The notes under the pieces were generated by a model. The model was not told where the DNA came from, made no database searches, and saw only the letters and a program-made list of their open reading frames with translations. From Paenibacillus tianmuensis (GTDB lineage Bacteria > Bacillota > Bacilli > Paenibacillales > NBRC-103111), in the NCBI RefSeq assembly GCF_900100345.1, contig NZ_FMTT01000030.1:1-64000 (forward strand): a stretch of DNA of 64,000 nucleotides. The letters are read 5' to 3'. Both the position numbers and the translations under genes were made by a program. This document shows, piece by piece, positions 1 through 7,480 of the stretch; position 1 is the stretch's first letter; each line of letters opens with the position of its first letter.

Positions 1-1
1 C

Positions 2-331
2 GAGCAAATTGCCGAGATGTACAAGGCAAGATGGGGCATCGAAGTTTTCTTCCGATGGATCAAGCAAAACTTGAATGTCCCTGTTCTGTTTGGATCCACG
101 AAAAATGCCGTATTCAACCAGTTGTTCGCTGCACTCATGACGTATGTCGTCTTGAGATGGCTATATGACCATTCCAAATCGCTCATCATCGCTTGCAAGT
201 CCATGCCACTCATCCGATTTAAGGAACTCATGCAAGAGAATCAATTCCAGGCGGAATGGCTCATTGCTGTTACTAAGATTCTGGATAAATACGTCTATTT
301 CTCACGTCTTGATATCCCAAAAGTTGGTTAA
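2..331 (+). CDS. IS4-family transposase, C-terminal part (cut by window start)
   Basis: The frame is open from the left edge, so only the last ~109 residues of a DDE transposase are visible. It carries the IS4-family Y-(2)-R-(3)-E-(6)-K signature exactly, in YKARWGIEVFFRWIK, which contains the catalytic glutamate of the DDE triad, followed by a hydrophobic stretch and a short C-terminal tail. The element appears to have inserted into the oppositely oriented permease gene that follows. The terminal inverted repeat could not be delimited because the other end of the element lies outside the window. Whether the element is intact cannot be judged. Confidence 0.85.
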   Translation, partial: EQIAEMYKARWGIEVFFRWIKQNLNVPVLFGSTKNAVFNQLFAALMTYVVLRWLYDHSKSLIIACKSMPLIRFKELMQENQFQAEWLIAVTKILDKYVYFSRLDIPKVG

Positions 332-974
332 TCAACAGGCGTGAAATAAAGGGGATGTTTGCTGTTCTCGATAGTCCCTTCTGTGTACTCTCGATTAGAG
401 TAACTAATGGATTCATCTTTATAATCGTATTGGTAATATCAGTAACTGTAGATTTTCGATTACTGTCTAAAATAATTCTCGCGCCGGATGTTATAGGAAA
501 CGGGTTTGGTTTATAAAGCAGTATCAGGTAATCCGTTGAGTTAGCAAAAGAAGCGCCCATAACACCAATTACTTCAAAATCTTCGCCTTGAAATGAAATG
601 TATTTTTTTTCATTATTTTCTTTAACGTATTTTGTCATTTCCTTTCCAATAACAGCTTTTGCACTTTTATCCGTTTTTGAAAAGAAACGACCCGTTATTA
701 TTGGAGGCGACCAATCATCACTTTGTTCCAATAATAAACGATGTGTATCGTTATATTCGATAAAAACTCTGTAACTTGATTTTGATCGTAGAGATTTCAG
801 CCAATCGTAATTATCATTATTAATAAAAACTGCATGATGATTCGTGTAAAGCTCGTTGGATAATACATGAAACCTTTCTTGTTTTTCTATATATATTAGG
901 AAACAATAACAGAGTGAATAAAGACAAATAAAAAAAAGGATAAATATAATGTCTTTTTTTTGGGGTGCAAACAT
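273..974 (-). pseudogene. MacB/FtsX-like ABC permease, N-terminal fragment truncated by the IS
   Basis: The 233-residue open frame begins with one hydrophobic segment (about residues 9-28) followed by an extracytoplasmic domain containing GRFF, AVIGKEM and FEVIGVMG, as in the periplasmic core domain of MacB-type permeases. The three C-terminal membrane segments expected of that family are missing. The reading frame instead runs across the IS end and stops antisense to the transposase, so the last ~25-30 residues are probably IS-derived. Base composition is much more AT-rich than the rest of the window, suggesting acquired DNA. It follows a 47-codon frame by only a few bases. Family assignment is by motif resemblance only; truncation is the most likely reading. 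Confidence 0.6.
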
Positions 975-984
975 GTTACTTTCC

Positions 985-1128
985 TCATTTCACTGTAATA
1001 AAGGTAAAGGCTACTTTAAAAGATAAAGTAGCCTTTATTTCATACACATATGAATTTGATATGTGATCATAAAGGGATTTATTCATTTCCCCAGAAGTAC
1101 TAATTATTACCTTAATTCGCTTTTTCAT
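985..1128 (-). CDS. small 47-residue ORF upstream of the truncated permease
   Basis: ATG at 1126-1128 is preceded by AGGA about nine bases upstream. The frame encodes 47 residues starting MKKRIKVIIS and ends in TGA at 985-987, ten bases before the permease ATG, and the sequence over its stop (TGAGGAAAG) doubles as the permease ribosome binding site. The product is basic with a hydrophobic C-terminal third and is not recognised. The frame contains a perfect 13-bp inverted repeat. It may be a leader peptide, a decayed gene fragment or chance; the spacing and ribosome binding site favour translation. Confidence 0.4.
   Translation of the reverse strand: MKKRIKVIISTSGEMNKSLYDHISNSYVYEIKATLSFKVAFTFITVK
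1006..1036. repeat. perfect 13-bp inverted repeat, 5-nt loop
   Basis: AAAGGCTACTTTA (1006-1018) and TAAAGTAGCCTTT (1024-1036) form a hairpin followed by T-rich sequence on both strands. It lies inside the 47-codon frame and upstream of the truncated permease, so it could terminate or attenuate transcription on the minus strand. Confidence 0.6.
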
Positions 1129-1416
1129 ACTTTAAACATCCTAATTAAAAGTAAATTATAGAAATTCAAACTAAGATGACTTACCTTATTTTATCTCATA
1201 TGGAAAATGAATTACAATAGGATAATTATCCTAGTATGTTTTCGCCTATTCGCTATTCGACATGGGTAAAATATAACTGGAGGGCTGCATGATAGGCTGG
1301 TTTTTACCTACTACATTTTTGGTATGAATGCTTCGTTGCATAGGGTGAAAGGGGAGTGGTTTGGAGGATTCATATGATAGGCAATCGGCGAAATAGAATG
1401 CGTGCCGTAGGAGGCC
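1129..1416. other. AT-rich intergenic stretch, no gene recognised
   Basis: No convincing gene is seen. A plus-strand frame opens near 1356 behind GGAGGATTC but runs antisense through the oxidoreductase gene and has no recognisable features. Composition changes from AT-rich to GC-rich toward the right end, marking the edge of the IS-associated island. Confidence 0.4.
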
Positions 1417-1446
1417 CCCGAAAACTACACTGCCGAAGTTTTCGGG
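1417..1446 (-). terminator. hairpin after the oxidoreductase gene
   Basis: CCCGAAAACT (1417-1426) and AGTTTTCGGG (1437-1446) form a 10-bp stem with a 10-nt loop, just beyond the stop of the minus-strand oxidoreductase gene. There is no long T-run after it, so the terminator call rests on stem strength and position. Confidence 0.55.
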
Positions 1447-1459
1447 CGGCCCCCCGCGT

Positions 1460-2452
1460 TTATCTAAGCTTCACAACAACCTTCCCGCGGACGCCGCTTT
1501 GCAGAATGTGCTGCAGAGCGGCAGGCAGTTCGTCGAGCGTCGTTTCCGCATGGACCATCGCTTCAAGCCGCGGCGGCTTCAGATCGGTCGCCATCCGTTC
1601 CCATAGCCGCTGCCGGAGCGGAAGTGTGCAGTAGGCGGAATCGATGCCGAGCAGGTTCACACCGCGAAGAATGAATGGGAACACGGCCGCCGTAAATTCG
1701 GCGCCGCCGGTCAGTCCGCTAAGCGCCACGGAGCCGCCGCGGCGGATGGCGCTAAGAATATGAGGCAGCGCGGCCCCGCCCACCGGATCGACGGCGCCCG
1801 CCCACCGTTCCTTGGTCAAGGGCTTGACCGTGTCCGGGTACAGCTCTTCCCGGTGAAGAATCGAACCGGCTCCCAGCTCGCGCAGGTAGTCATGCTCCTG
1901 CGCTTTCCCCGTGCTGGCCGTGACTTCGTACCCCGATGCCGCAAGCATGGAGACGGCGTGGCTTCCGACGCCGCCGGTCGCTCCGGTGACGAGCACGGGG
2001 CCGTTCTCGGGGCGCAAGCCGTTCTCTTCCATGCGGTGGACCGACAGCGCCGCCGTCAGTCCCGACGTTCCAAGGATCATCGCCTCGCGGTGAGATAATC
2101 CTTTTGGCAGGGGGATCACCCATGCGGCGGGAACTCTCGCATATTCGCTAAACCCGCCGGAATGCCCGACGCCAAGCTCATAGCTTGTCGCCAGCACCTC
2201 GTCGCCTTCGCGAAACCACGGATCGTTCGAAGCGGCTACCGTCCCGGCGAGATCAATCCCCGGCACGATCGGATAACTGCGGACCACCTGACCCTTCGGA
2301 CTAGCCACCAAGCCGTCTTTGTAATTGACGCCGGAGTAGGCGACCCGAATGAGCACCTCGCCTTCCGACAAATCGTCCAAGCTGAGAGTTTGTACGCCTA
2401 CCAAAAACTGATTCTCCGTTTTGTCCACGACGAGTGCACGAAATCGTTCCAT
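1460..2452 (-). CDS. YhdH/YhfP-family NADPH-dependent oxidoreductase (acrylyl-CoA reductase-like)
   Basis: This is a 330-residue zinc-free medium-chain dehydrogenase. The N-terminal GroES-like domain has the family signature SGVNYKDGL and PGIDLAGTV, and the Rossmann domain has VTGATGGVGSHAVSML for NADP binding. Length and motifs match the YhdH/YhfP/AcuI group, whose studied members reduce acrylyl-CoA or quinones with NADPH in the cytoplasm; the substrate here is not determined by sequence. Start is ATG with a ribosome binding site in the GGGGTACG region upstream. It sits 27 bp downstream of a LysR gene on the same strand and could be co-transcribed with it. Confidence 0.9.
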   Translation of the reverse strand: MERFRALVVDKTENQFLVGVQTLSLDDLSEGEVLIRVAYSGVNYKDGLVASPKGQVVRSYPIVPGIDLAGTVAASNDPWFREGDEVLATSYELGVGHSGGFSEYARVPAAWVIPLPKGLSHREAMILGTSGLTAALSVHRMEENGLRPENGPVLVTGATGGVGSHAVSMLAASGYEVTASTGKAQEHDYLRELGAGSILHREELYPDTVKPLTKERWAGAVDPVGGAALPHILSAIRRGGSVALSGLTGGAEFTAAVFPFILRGVNLLGIDSAYCTLPLRQRLWERMATDLKPPRLEAMVHAETTLDELPAALQHILQSGVRGKVVVKLR

Positions 2453-2479
2453 ATTTACGTACCCCTTCCGAAAATGGAT

Positions 2480-3382
2480 TTAAAGAGACGGCCTGCCTTG
2501 GTTCGTCAAATGCGCCTTCGAGAAGCGGACCCACTCCCGCGCGGCAAACGACAGATAGCGGCCCTTCCGCCAAATCATGCCCAGGTGCCATGGGATGGCC
2601 GGGGCGGTTAGCGTGACCGTGGTGACGCGGTTCGGGTCGAGCATGCCGCAGATGCTTTCCGGCAGCAGGGCGACGCCCATTCCCGCAGCGACCATTTCAT
2701 AGATAAAATCCCACTGCGAGCTTTCGTACCAGATCCGGGGCCGGAATCCGACGCCGCCGCAAGCCTCGATAATCCGCTCGTGCAGCGCAAAGTCTTCCCG
2801 GAACAAAATGAAAGCCTCGTCCCGCAGCTCGGCCAGTCGGACTTCCTTTCTGCCCGCCAACGGATGGGAAGGAGGGAGAACGGCCCGCAAGCGTTCGTTC
2901 ACAAACGAGTACGATTCGAAGACTTCCTCGTCCACCGGCAAAAGCACCACGCCGACGTCCAGCGTGCCGTCCTCCACCTTTTCCGCCAGCTTGACCGAGC
3001 CGTCCTCCTCCAACTGAATTGTCAGACCCGGATACGTATCGCGAAACAGACTCAAAATGCCGGGGAAAAACCTCGCGCCCACCATTGGCGGCAGTCCGAT
3101 CCGGATATGCCCTTTTTTGAAATTCGTCAAATCGCCAAGCTGCAGCTCCAAATGCTTGAACGAAAGGACGATATCCTGCGCCTGATTGGCAATAAGCTGG
3201 CCGGCGTCGGTCAGCTCAAGTGTTTTGCCGGAGCGGACGAAGAGCGGGACACCCAGCTCCTCTTCCAGATTTTTGATCGCTTTGCTGATGGTGGGCTGAG
3301 TAATGTGCAGCGCCTCGGCCGCTTTGGTAAAGCCGCTGCGGCGGATGATCTCCAGCACATACTCCAACTGCCGGATATCGAT
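2480..3382 (-). CDS. LysR-family transcriptional regulator (CidR-like by context)
   Basis: The product has an N-terminal winged HTH (FTKAAEALHITQPTISKAIKNLE) and a C-terminal LysR co-inducer domain, about 300 residues in all. It is divergent from cidA-cidB, the position of CidR, which activates cid genes in response to acetate or overflow metabolism in other Firmicutes. The start is unusual: LysR proteins normally begin MDIRQLEY, and here the matching codons read ATC-GAT-ATC, with ATC at 3380-3382 placed eight bases after a perfect AAAGGAGGT. An in-frame TAA lies just upstream and no ATG or GTG is available. The only conventional alternative is TTG at 3365-3367, which would be 23 bases from the ribosome binding site and would lose conserved residues. 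Confidence 0.88.
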   Translation of the reverse strand: MDIRQLEYVLEIIRRSGFTKAAEALHITQPTISKAIKNLEEELGVPLFVRSGKTLELTDAGQLIANQAQDIVLSFKHLELQLGDLTNFKKGHIRIGLPPMVGARFFPGILSLFRDTYPGLTIQLEEDGSVKLAEKVEDGTLDVGVVLLPVDEEVFESYSFVNERLRAVLPPSHPLAGRKEVRLAELRDEAFILFREDFALHERIIEACGGVGFRPRIWYESSQWDFIYEMVAAGMGVALLPESICGMLDPNRVTTVTLTAPAIPWHLGMIWRKGRYLSFAAREWVRFSKAHLTNQGRPSL

Positions 3383-3390
3383 GCGCGAAC

Positions 3391-3399
3391 ACCTCCTTT
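3391..3399 (-). promoter_or_regulatory. ribosome binding site that decides the LysR start
   Basis: AAAGGAGGT on the minus strand is a near-perfect anti-16S match. Its spacing of eight bases points to the ATC codon at 3380-3382 and not to the downstream TTG. Confidence 0.7.
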
Positions 3400-3491
3400 A
3401 CATAGACGATAGGAATGAAAGAAATTCGATATATTCATTTTACCTATGAAAGGAAGGGGTGTAAACTTTGGATGGAAAGGAGCTGTGCAAC

Positions 3492-3863
3492 ATGGCGGCT
3501 TTTGTGAAAACTTTGGGGCAGGTGCTCTTTTTTGTCCTCGTTTCGTGGTTGTTGAACGGGCTGTCGGCTTTGCTTCATTTACCCGTTCCAGGGAGCATTC
3601 TCGGAATCGTTCTGGTCTTTGTGCTGCTTCAACTGAAAATTATCCGGATCGAATGGATCGATCTGGGAGCCAAGTGGCTTTTGGCGGAAATGCTGCTGTT
3701 TTTCATCCCTGCGGCGGCCGGGATGGTTCAATATCAGGCGCTGCTGCGGGATTACGGCCTGCCGATTATGCTCGTGCTGGTGTGCAGCCTTGTCGTCGTT
3801 ATGCTCTCGGCAGGGCTTGTGGCGCAAGCGATCGTGAAGCGAAAGGAGCGGAACCCATCATGA
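3492..3863 (+). CDS. cidA: CidA/LrgA-family holin-like membrane protein
   Basis: The 123-residue protein consists of four hydrophobic segments with the family motif LHLPVPGSILGIVLVF near the N terminus and a basic C terminus (KRKERN). CidA/LrgA proteins are membrane proteins linked to murein hydrolase control, cell death and carbon overflow metabolism. ATG at 3492 is chosen because AAAGGAG lies nine bases upstream; a TTG at 3468 would add eight polar residues. The stop overlaps the start of cidB by four bases (ATGA), indicating coupled translation. The LysR gene next door is the likely regulator. Confidence 0.88.
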   Translation: MAAFVKTLGQVLFFVLVSWLLNGLSALLHLPVPGSILGIVLVFVLLQLKIIRIEWIDLGAKWLLAEMLLFFIPAAAGMVQYQALLRDYGLPIMLVLVCSLVVVMLSAGLVAQAIVKRKERNPS

Positions 3864-4540
3864 CCTGGCTATCATTCGGTTTGCTGCTCTTCACCGTAGC
3901 CGTTTATTATGGCATAAAAAGCTTGTACCGCAGGAGACCTAAAATCTACCTGTCGCCGCTGCTGCTGACGCCAACGGTTATCATCGTCCTGCTGGTGCAA
4001 GGGGACATTCCTTACGAAACCTACAACGCCGGAGCGCACTGGCTGACGGATATGATCGGACCCGCGACAATTGCCTTGGCCGTGCCGCTCTATAAAAATA
4101 TTACGCTGTTGCGCAAATATGCCGTAGAAATTATGGCCAGCGTGCTGATCGGCTCCGCGGCGGGAGTCGCGACTTCGGTGTGGATCGCCAAGGGGCTGCG
4201 CCTCGACGGGCAGATCATTGACGGTCTGGTGCTGCGCTCCACGACAACGCCGATTGCCATCGCCATCACGGATATGATCGGGGGCATCCCTGCGATGACG
4301 GCGCTGTTCGTGCTGGTCACGGGCTTGCTCGGCACGGTCGTCGGGCCGATGCTTATCCGGCTGTTTCGCATCCGCAGCGGGGTAGCGCAGGGCGTGCTGC
4401 TCGGAACGAGCGCCCATACAGCCGGGACGACGACGGCGTTCGAGTTCGGCGTCGTCTCCGGCACGGTGTCGAGCATTTCCATGCTCGTGACCGCGCTTCT
4501 GGCGCTGGTCGTTGTCCCTTGGCTGGTCCAGCTCCTGTAA
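3860..4540 (+). CDS. cidB: CidB/LrgB-family membrane protein
   Basis: This 226-residue, highly hydrophobic protein contains family motifs including LVLRSTTTPIAIAIT and GTSAHTAGTTTAFEFG. It has about six to seven membrane segments. LrgB/CidB proteins act with their small LrgA/CidA partners in the cytoplasmic membrane; some homologues transport pyruvate or glycolate. Start ATG overlaps the cidA stop, with AAAGGAG eleven bases upstream. Length is as expected for the family (~230). It ends before a strong bidirectional terminator. Confidence 0.9.
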   Translation: MTWLSFGLLLFTVAVYYGIKSLYRRRPKIYLSPLLLTPTVIIVLLVQGDIPYETYNAGAHWLTDMIGPATIALAVPLYKNITLLRKYAVEIMASVLIGSAAGVATSVWIAKGLRLDGQIIDGLVLRSTTTPIAIAITDMIGGIPAMTALFVLVTGLLGTVVGPMLIRLFRIRSGVAQGVLLGTSAHTAGTTTAFEFGVVSGTVSSISMLVTALLALVVVPWLVQLL

Positions 4541-4568
4541 GGCCGCCGGAGTAAAATTCAATGACAAA

Positions 4569-4614
4569 ATAAACCCTCCAGGATCACGTCTGAGCGTGAT
4601 TTTGGAGGGTTTAT
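4569..4614. terminator. bidirectional terminator between cidB and the YqkE-type gene
   Basis: ATAAACCCTCCA (4569-4580) pairs with TGGAGGGTTTAT (4603-4614), with an inner ATCACG/CGTGAT stem. T-rich sequence follows on the plus strand. It separates two convergent genes. Confidence 0.85.
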
Positions 4615-4625
4615 CGTTTTCTCGC

Positions 4626-4889
4626 TCAATTGTACTTCTTCTTCCAGTCCATGCCGCTGTTGTTCAGCAAATACTCGAAGTCGTTGTCCAGCCGCTTCTG
4701 CTCGGCCTTGCGGGCCGCTTCCGTCTGCTTTCTGGCTTCCTCGCGCTGAATCTCGGCTTCGGCCTTCATTTGATCCGCCTGCGCTTTCAGCTTGTTGACG
4801 ACGTCCGGATTCAACAAATCCTTCAGCGTAGCGGGTTTGTCTTGGGAAGCGGCGCTCGAAGGAGCCGCCGGCTTATTTTTCTTCGCCAT
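4626..4889 (-). CDS. YqkE-family (DUF3886) small protein
   Basis: The 87-residue product starts MAKKNKPAAPS and has a long charged helical middle rich in Glu, Lys, Ala and Arg, likely a coiled coil. It ends FEYLLNNSGMDWKKKYN, characteristic of the YqkE/DUF3886 family of Bacillaceae, whose function is unknown. ATG at 4889 is preferred over the GTG at 4898 because AAAGGTG sits six bases upstream of the ATG. It lies 17 bp downstream of a phosphatase gene on the same strand and is probably co-transcribed. Confidence 0.85.
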   Translation of the reverse strand: MAKKNKPAAPSSAASQDKPATLKDLLNPDVVNKLKAQADQMKAEAEIQREEARKQTEAARKAEQKRLDNDFEYLLNNSGMDWKKKYN

Positions 4890-4906
4890 GGCACTCACCT
4901 TTCGCG

Positions 4907-5443
4907 TTAATTTTCGAACAAATACAGCTTGCCGTTCTCTGGTGTGCCGAACTTCGGTCCCCGGAAGCCGCGCGCAAGCAAAGCTTTTCTCATCGCCATC
5001 ATCAAGGCGGCATGGCTGACGATAAGCACATTTCCGTCGCCCTGCCGGAAAATCTCATCCAACGCAGCGTCGGCCCGTTTTCGGGTATCGTTCATGCTTT
5101 CCGGCATCGACCGGGAGGCCTTAAACCACAAGGTTTTGAGCAGCACGGCCCACATCATGAGCGGCAGCCGTACCTTTGTCCGGAACGACGGAGGCGGAAC
5201 CTCACGCAGCATGTTCCAATGCATAATGGTTCCGTCATAAATATGCTTGGCCGTGCGGGCCGCTCTGGGCATATCGCTGGCATAACAACGGTTCCATTCG
5301 ATGCCGCCCAGGTCGGTCTGGCCGAGCTCGATATCGGATTCGTCATACTCCGCGAACCATTGCTCAAGCTCTTGGGCCGAGATTAGAAATTGCGGCGGAT
5401 AATCCTTTTTTACTTTATAATGCCGAACCAAACCGACTTTCAT
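4907..5443 (-). CDS. histidine phosphatase superfamily protein
   Basis: The 178-residue protein begins MKVGLVRHYKVKK, matching the superfamily RHG motif except that glycine is replaced by tyrosine; the nucleophilic histidine is kept. The second histidine lies in LIVSHAALMMAMRKAL, and arginines in YASDMPRAARTA fit the phosphate pocket. Substrate is unknown; members include phosphoglycerate mutase-like and metabolite phosphatases. ATG at 5443 is chosen over 5458 because GGAG lies six bases upstream. The gene directly precedes the YqkE-like gene. Confidence 0.82.
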   Translation of the reverse strand: MKVGLVRHYKVKKDYPPQFLISAQELEQWFAEYDESDIELGQTDLGGIEWNRCYASDMPRAARTAKHIYDGTIMHWNMLREVPPPSFRTKVRLPLMMWAVLLKTLWFKASRSMPESMNDTRKRADAALDEIFRQGDGNVLIVSHAALMMAMRKALLARGFRGPKFGTPENGKLYLFEN

Positions 5444-5560
5444 TTCGTCTCCAACCATCCTTGCTTGTAGAAGTCCGTCTCTTTATCATACCTCGGGTGG
5501 ACGGGATGTTAAAGGGCCAGTTTCCCTATATCGATTTTATCGACCGCTGCGCCGTGTCGG

Positions 5561-5989
5561 TTACCGGTTGGCGACCGGGGGCAGCGGCTCACCGCTGCGG
5601 ATCAGGCGGACCCCGTCCTTGCAGACGCCGTAACGCTCCCAAGGACAGGTCGCGCACAGCAGGCCAATGTCGTCCGGACGCATGGTCGCGGAGACGACGG
5701 TGCAGATGTCCGCCCACGTCATCGCGGTCCCGGTATGCAGTCCAAGCTTGTCCAGCACGCGGGTGTCCCGGTCGTATACGTTATGGTCGTCGCAATGCGG
5801 GGGCTGGTCCTTGGGATACGCGCTGCAGATGTCGTCGGGTCCTTCGACAAGCTCGATTCGGGTGTCCGGCTGCTTCCGGAGCGTTTCGTATACGACCGTC
5901 ATATTGTCGCAAAACGAATCGGAGTACCCCATTCCACGGTACCCGAGCAGGCAAAGTAAATGATGGCCGCGGAGCCGGATGCTGTTCAT
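5561..5989 (-). CDS. DUF1284 domain protein
   Basis: The 142-residue cytoplasmic protein carries the family hallmark IRLRGHHLLCLLGYRGMGYS at its N terminus, and pairs of Cys and His (PPHCDDHNVYD, CATCPWERYGVC) suggesting a metal or iron-sulfur site. The family is found mostly in anaerobic and facultative bacteria and has no established function. It is transcribed alone, from an ATG preceded by GAGAGG. Length agrees with the family. Confidence 0.85.
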   Translation of the reverse strand: MNSIRLRGHHLLCLLGYRGMGYSDSFCDNMTVVYETLRKQPDTRIELVEGPDDICSAYPKDQPPHCDDHNVYDRDTRVLDKLGLHTGTAMTWADICTVVSATMRPDDIGLLCATCPWERYGVCKDGVRLIRSGEPLPPVANR

Positions 5990-6171
5990 AGACCTCTCTC
6001 CATTTTCGCATGGATATGCAGAATATTGTTAACTGATTATATCATAATTGCTTGCTTAGCTTCGCGCCCGCCGAATGATTGTTGAAGCCAACATGCTTGA
6101 AAATAAAACGTTAGATTTTGAATAGATAAGGCGTTAAGAATAATGAATCGAATTTTAAGGGGGAATCAATT

Positions 6172-6651
6172 TTGAGACCATTGGCTGCAAAAACGGTAAT
6201 GATGGCCGTACTTGCGATTGCCCTTGCAATTCCTGGACAAGCTATGGCGGCTAAAACGCCGCCACCGCCGCAAGATGCTACTCCATGTACTTCATGTACT
6301 CTATTTACCCGGTTTGACCCCAATCATAAATACCTCGAAAACGGTAACGCTTACATAAGTTATAGCGGGGAAGGGAAGGCAAGTGTATGGGGGGAAAGCA
6401 TTGCGACTCGTAGAGTGAATACAGTCGGGTTACAGTTGGTTTTACAGCGTTGGACGGGAAGTGAATGGATTGACGTGTACACAGGAGAGAAAACGGAGAT
6501 GGGCAATTCATCGCGGATGAATACGACCATCGACAATTTGTCCGTTTCGAGCGGCTATTATTATCGGGTGAAATCGTACCATTGGATTACTTACGGTAGT
6601 ACAAATGAAGATGGTTTTCGTCATTCCTCCGTCTTGCTCATTCCGGATTAA
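6172..6651 (+). CDS. secreted protein of unknown function (DUF6147-like)
   Basis: TTG start at 6172 lies nine bases after AAGGGGG. Residues 1-26 form a Sec signal peptide ending PGQAMA-AKT. The mature ~133-residue domain is preceded by a PPPP stretch and a CTSCTLF motif, and contains YISYSGEGKASVWGES and VLQRWTGSEWIDVYTG, resembling small secreted beta-rich DUF6147 proteins of Firmicutes. No enzyme motif is seen. The two cysteines could form a disulfide or be modified. It lies upstream of a sigma-factor module oriented toward it, separated by a terminator. Function is not assignable. Confidence 0.72.
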   Translation: MRPLAAKTVMMAVLAIALAIPGQAMAAKTPPPPQDATPCTSCTLFTRFDPNHKYLENGNAYISYSGEGKASVWGESIATRRVNTVGLQLVLQRWTGSEWIDVYTGEKTEMGNSSRMNTTIDNLSVSSGYYYRVKSYHWITYGSTNEDGFRHSSVLLIPD

Positions 6652-6659
6652 AGAAAAAA

Positions 6660-6692
6660 AGCGAATAGGGGGGTTCTTCCCCCTTGTTCGCT
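6660..6692. terminator. bidirectional terminator
   Basis: AGCGAATAGGGGG (6660-6672) pairs with CCCCCTTGTTCGCT (6679-6692) with a short loop. It is flanked by A-rich sequence and lies between convergent genes, the secreted-protein gene and the putative anti-sigma gene. Confidence 0.75.
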
Positions 6693-6694
6693 AT

Positions 6695-7480
6695 TCACTG
6701 CAATGATGCTCCAATCTTTAGAACGTCCTCTTTGGCGATGGGACCGGAGATATAAATTTTAATTCGGTCTTTCGTCAGCCATTCCAAGCTTGTTATGCCG
6801 CCATTACGATCCACGAATAAGATCGCCGGATGTTCCCCCACAAAAACGTCAAAAAATTCCCCCGCATCGCTATGAATGTCCGTTTTAAGCGCCCCTGTTT
6901 TTCCTTCGATTTTTCGTTGACTGATCTTTAACAGCTCTCCATCTTCATCAAGGTATTCAAAGTAGGCATCATGATATGTTCCGTCCGCTTCCTTTGTGAT
7001 GAACACGGCATCTAACCTGAATTTTTCAGGTACGTAAGATGGAGTCAAGAGAGGGAAGGCCATTTTATTTTTTGCTTCTTCTAAGCTGGTTTTCTCGGGA
7101 GCGAAGCTGCTGCCGGGACGATTCGAGACAGGCAGTTTTTCTTCCGGAGGTGCCGTTGTTTTAGCGTTTGCAGCTTCCTGACTCGGCGGAGCCTCATAAA
7201 AAATTTCAATAATATTGCCCTGAACCTTTTTCAGCAGCGAGGCAATTTGCGCGTAGGATGTAGAGAAATCGCTATTCAGAAAAAAGCTAATGACAAAGGA
7301 ACAGGCGATAATCGCCGCGGTTAGCTTCATGCGTCGGACGAACATTTTACGGCGGCCGATCTTTTTTAGCCTGTGCTGCACTTGCAGCCAGGACGCCGAG
7401 CCGTTGGGAATTTCTACGTTGGCATGGTTACGTTTTAACATTTCCTTCAGATTGTGATCATCATGGTCTAAATTACGCAT
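6695..7480 (-). CDS. putative membrane-bound anti-sigma factor (DUF4367-like)
   Basis: The ~261-residue protein has a cytoplasmic N terminus of about 50 residues, one membrane segment (near AAIIACSFVISFF) and an extracytoplasmic domain ending SGPIAKEDVLKIGASL, as in DUF4367-type proteins encoded with ECF sigma factors. The ATG at 7480 overlaps the sigma-gene stop by eight bases; a TTG at 7489 is an alternative. One-membrane-span proteins encoded directly after an ECF sigma gene usually hold the sigma factor inactive. The classical zinc anti-sigma motif is absent, so the role is inferred from context. Confidence 0.65.
   Translation of the reverse strand: MRNLDHDDHNLKEMLKRNHANVEIPNGSASWLQVQHRLKKIGRRKMFVRRMKLTAAIIACSFVISFFLNSDFSTSYAQIASLLKKVQGNIIEIFYEAPPSQEAANAKTTAPPEEKLPVSNRPGSSFAPEKTSLEEAKNKMAFPLLTPSYVPEKFRLDAVFITKEADGTYHDAYFEYLDEDGELLKISQRKIEGKTGALKTDIHSDAGEFFDVFVGEHPAILFVDRNGGITSLEWLTKDRIKIYISGPIAKEDVLKIGASLQ

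Noticed and set aside
1356-1634. Plus-strand frame behind GGAGGATTC
   Set aside because: It runs through a terminator hairpin into antisense of the oxidoreductase gene, and its product is Arg/Ser-rich without features.
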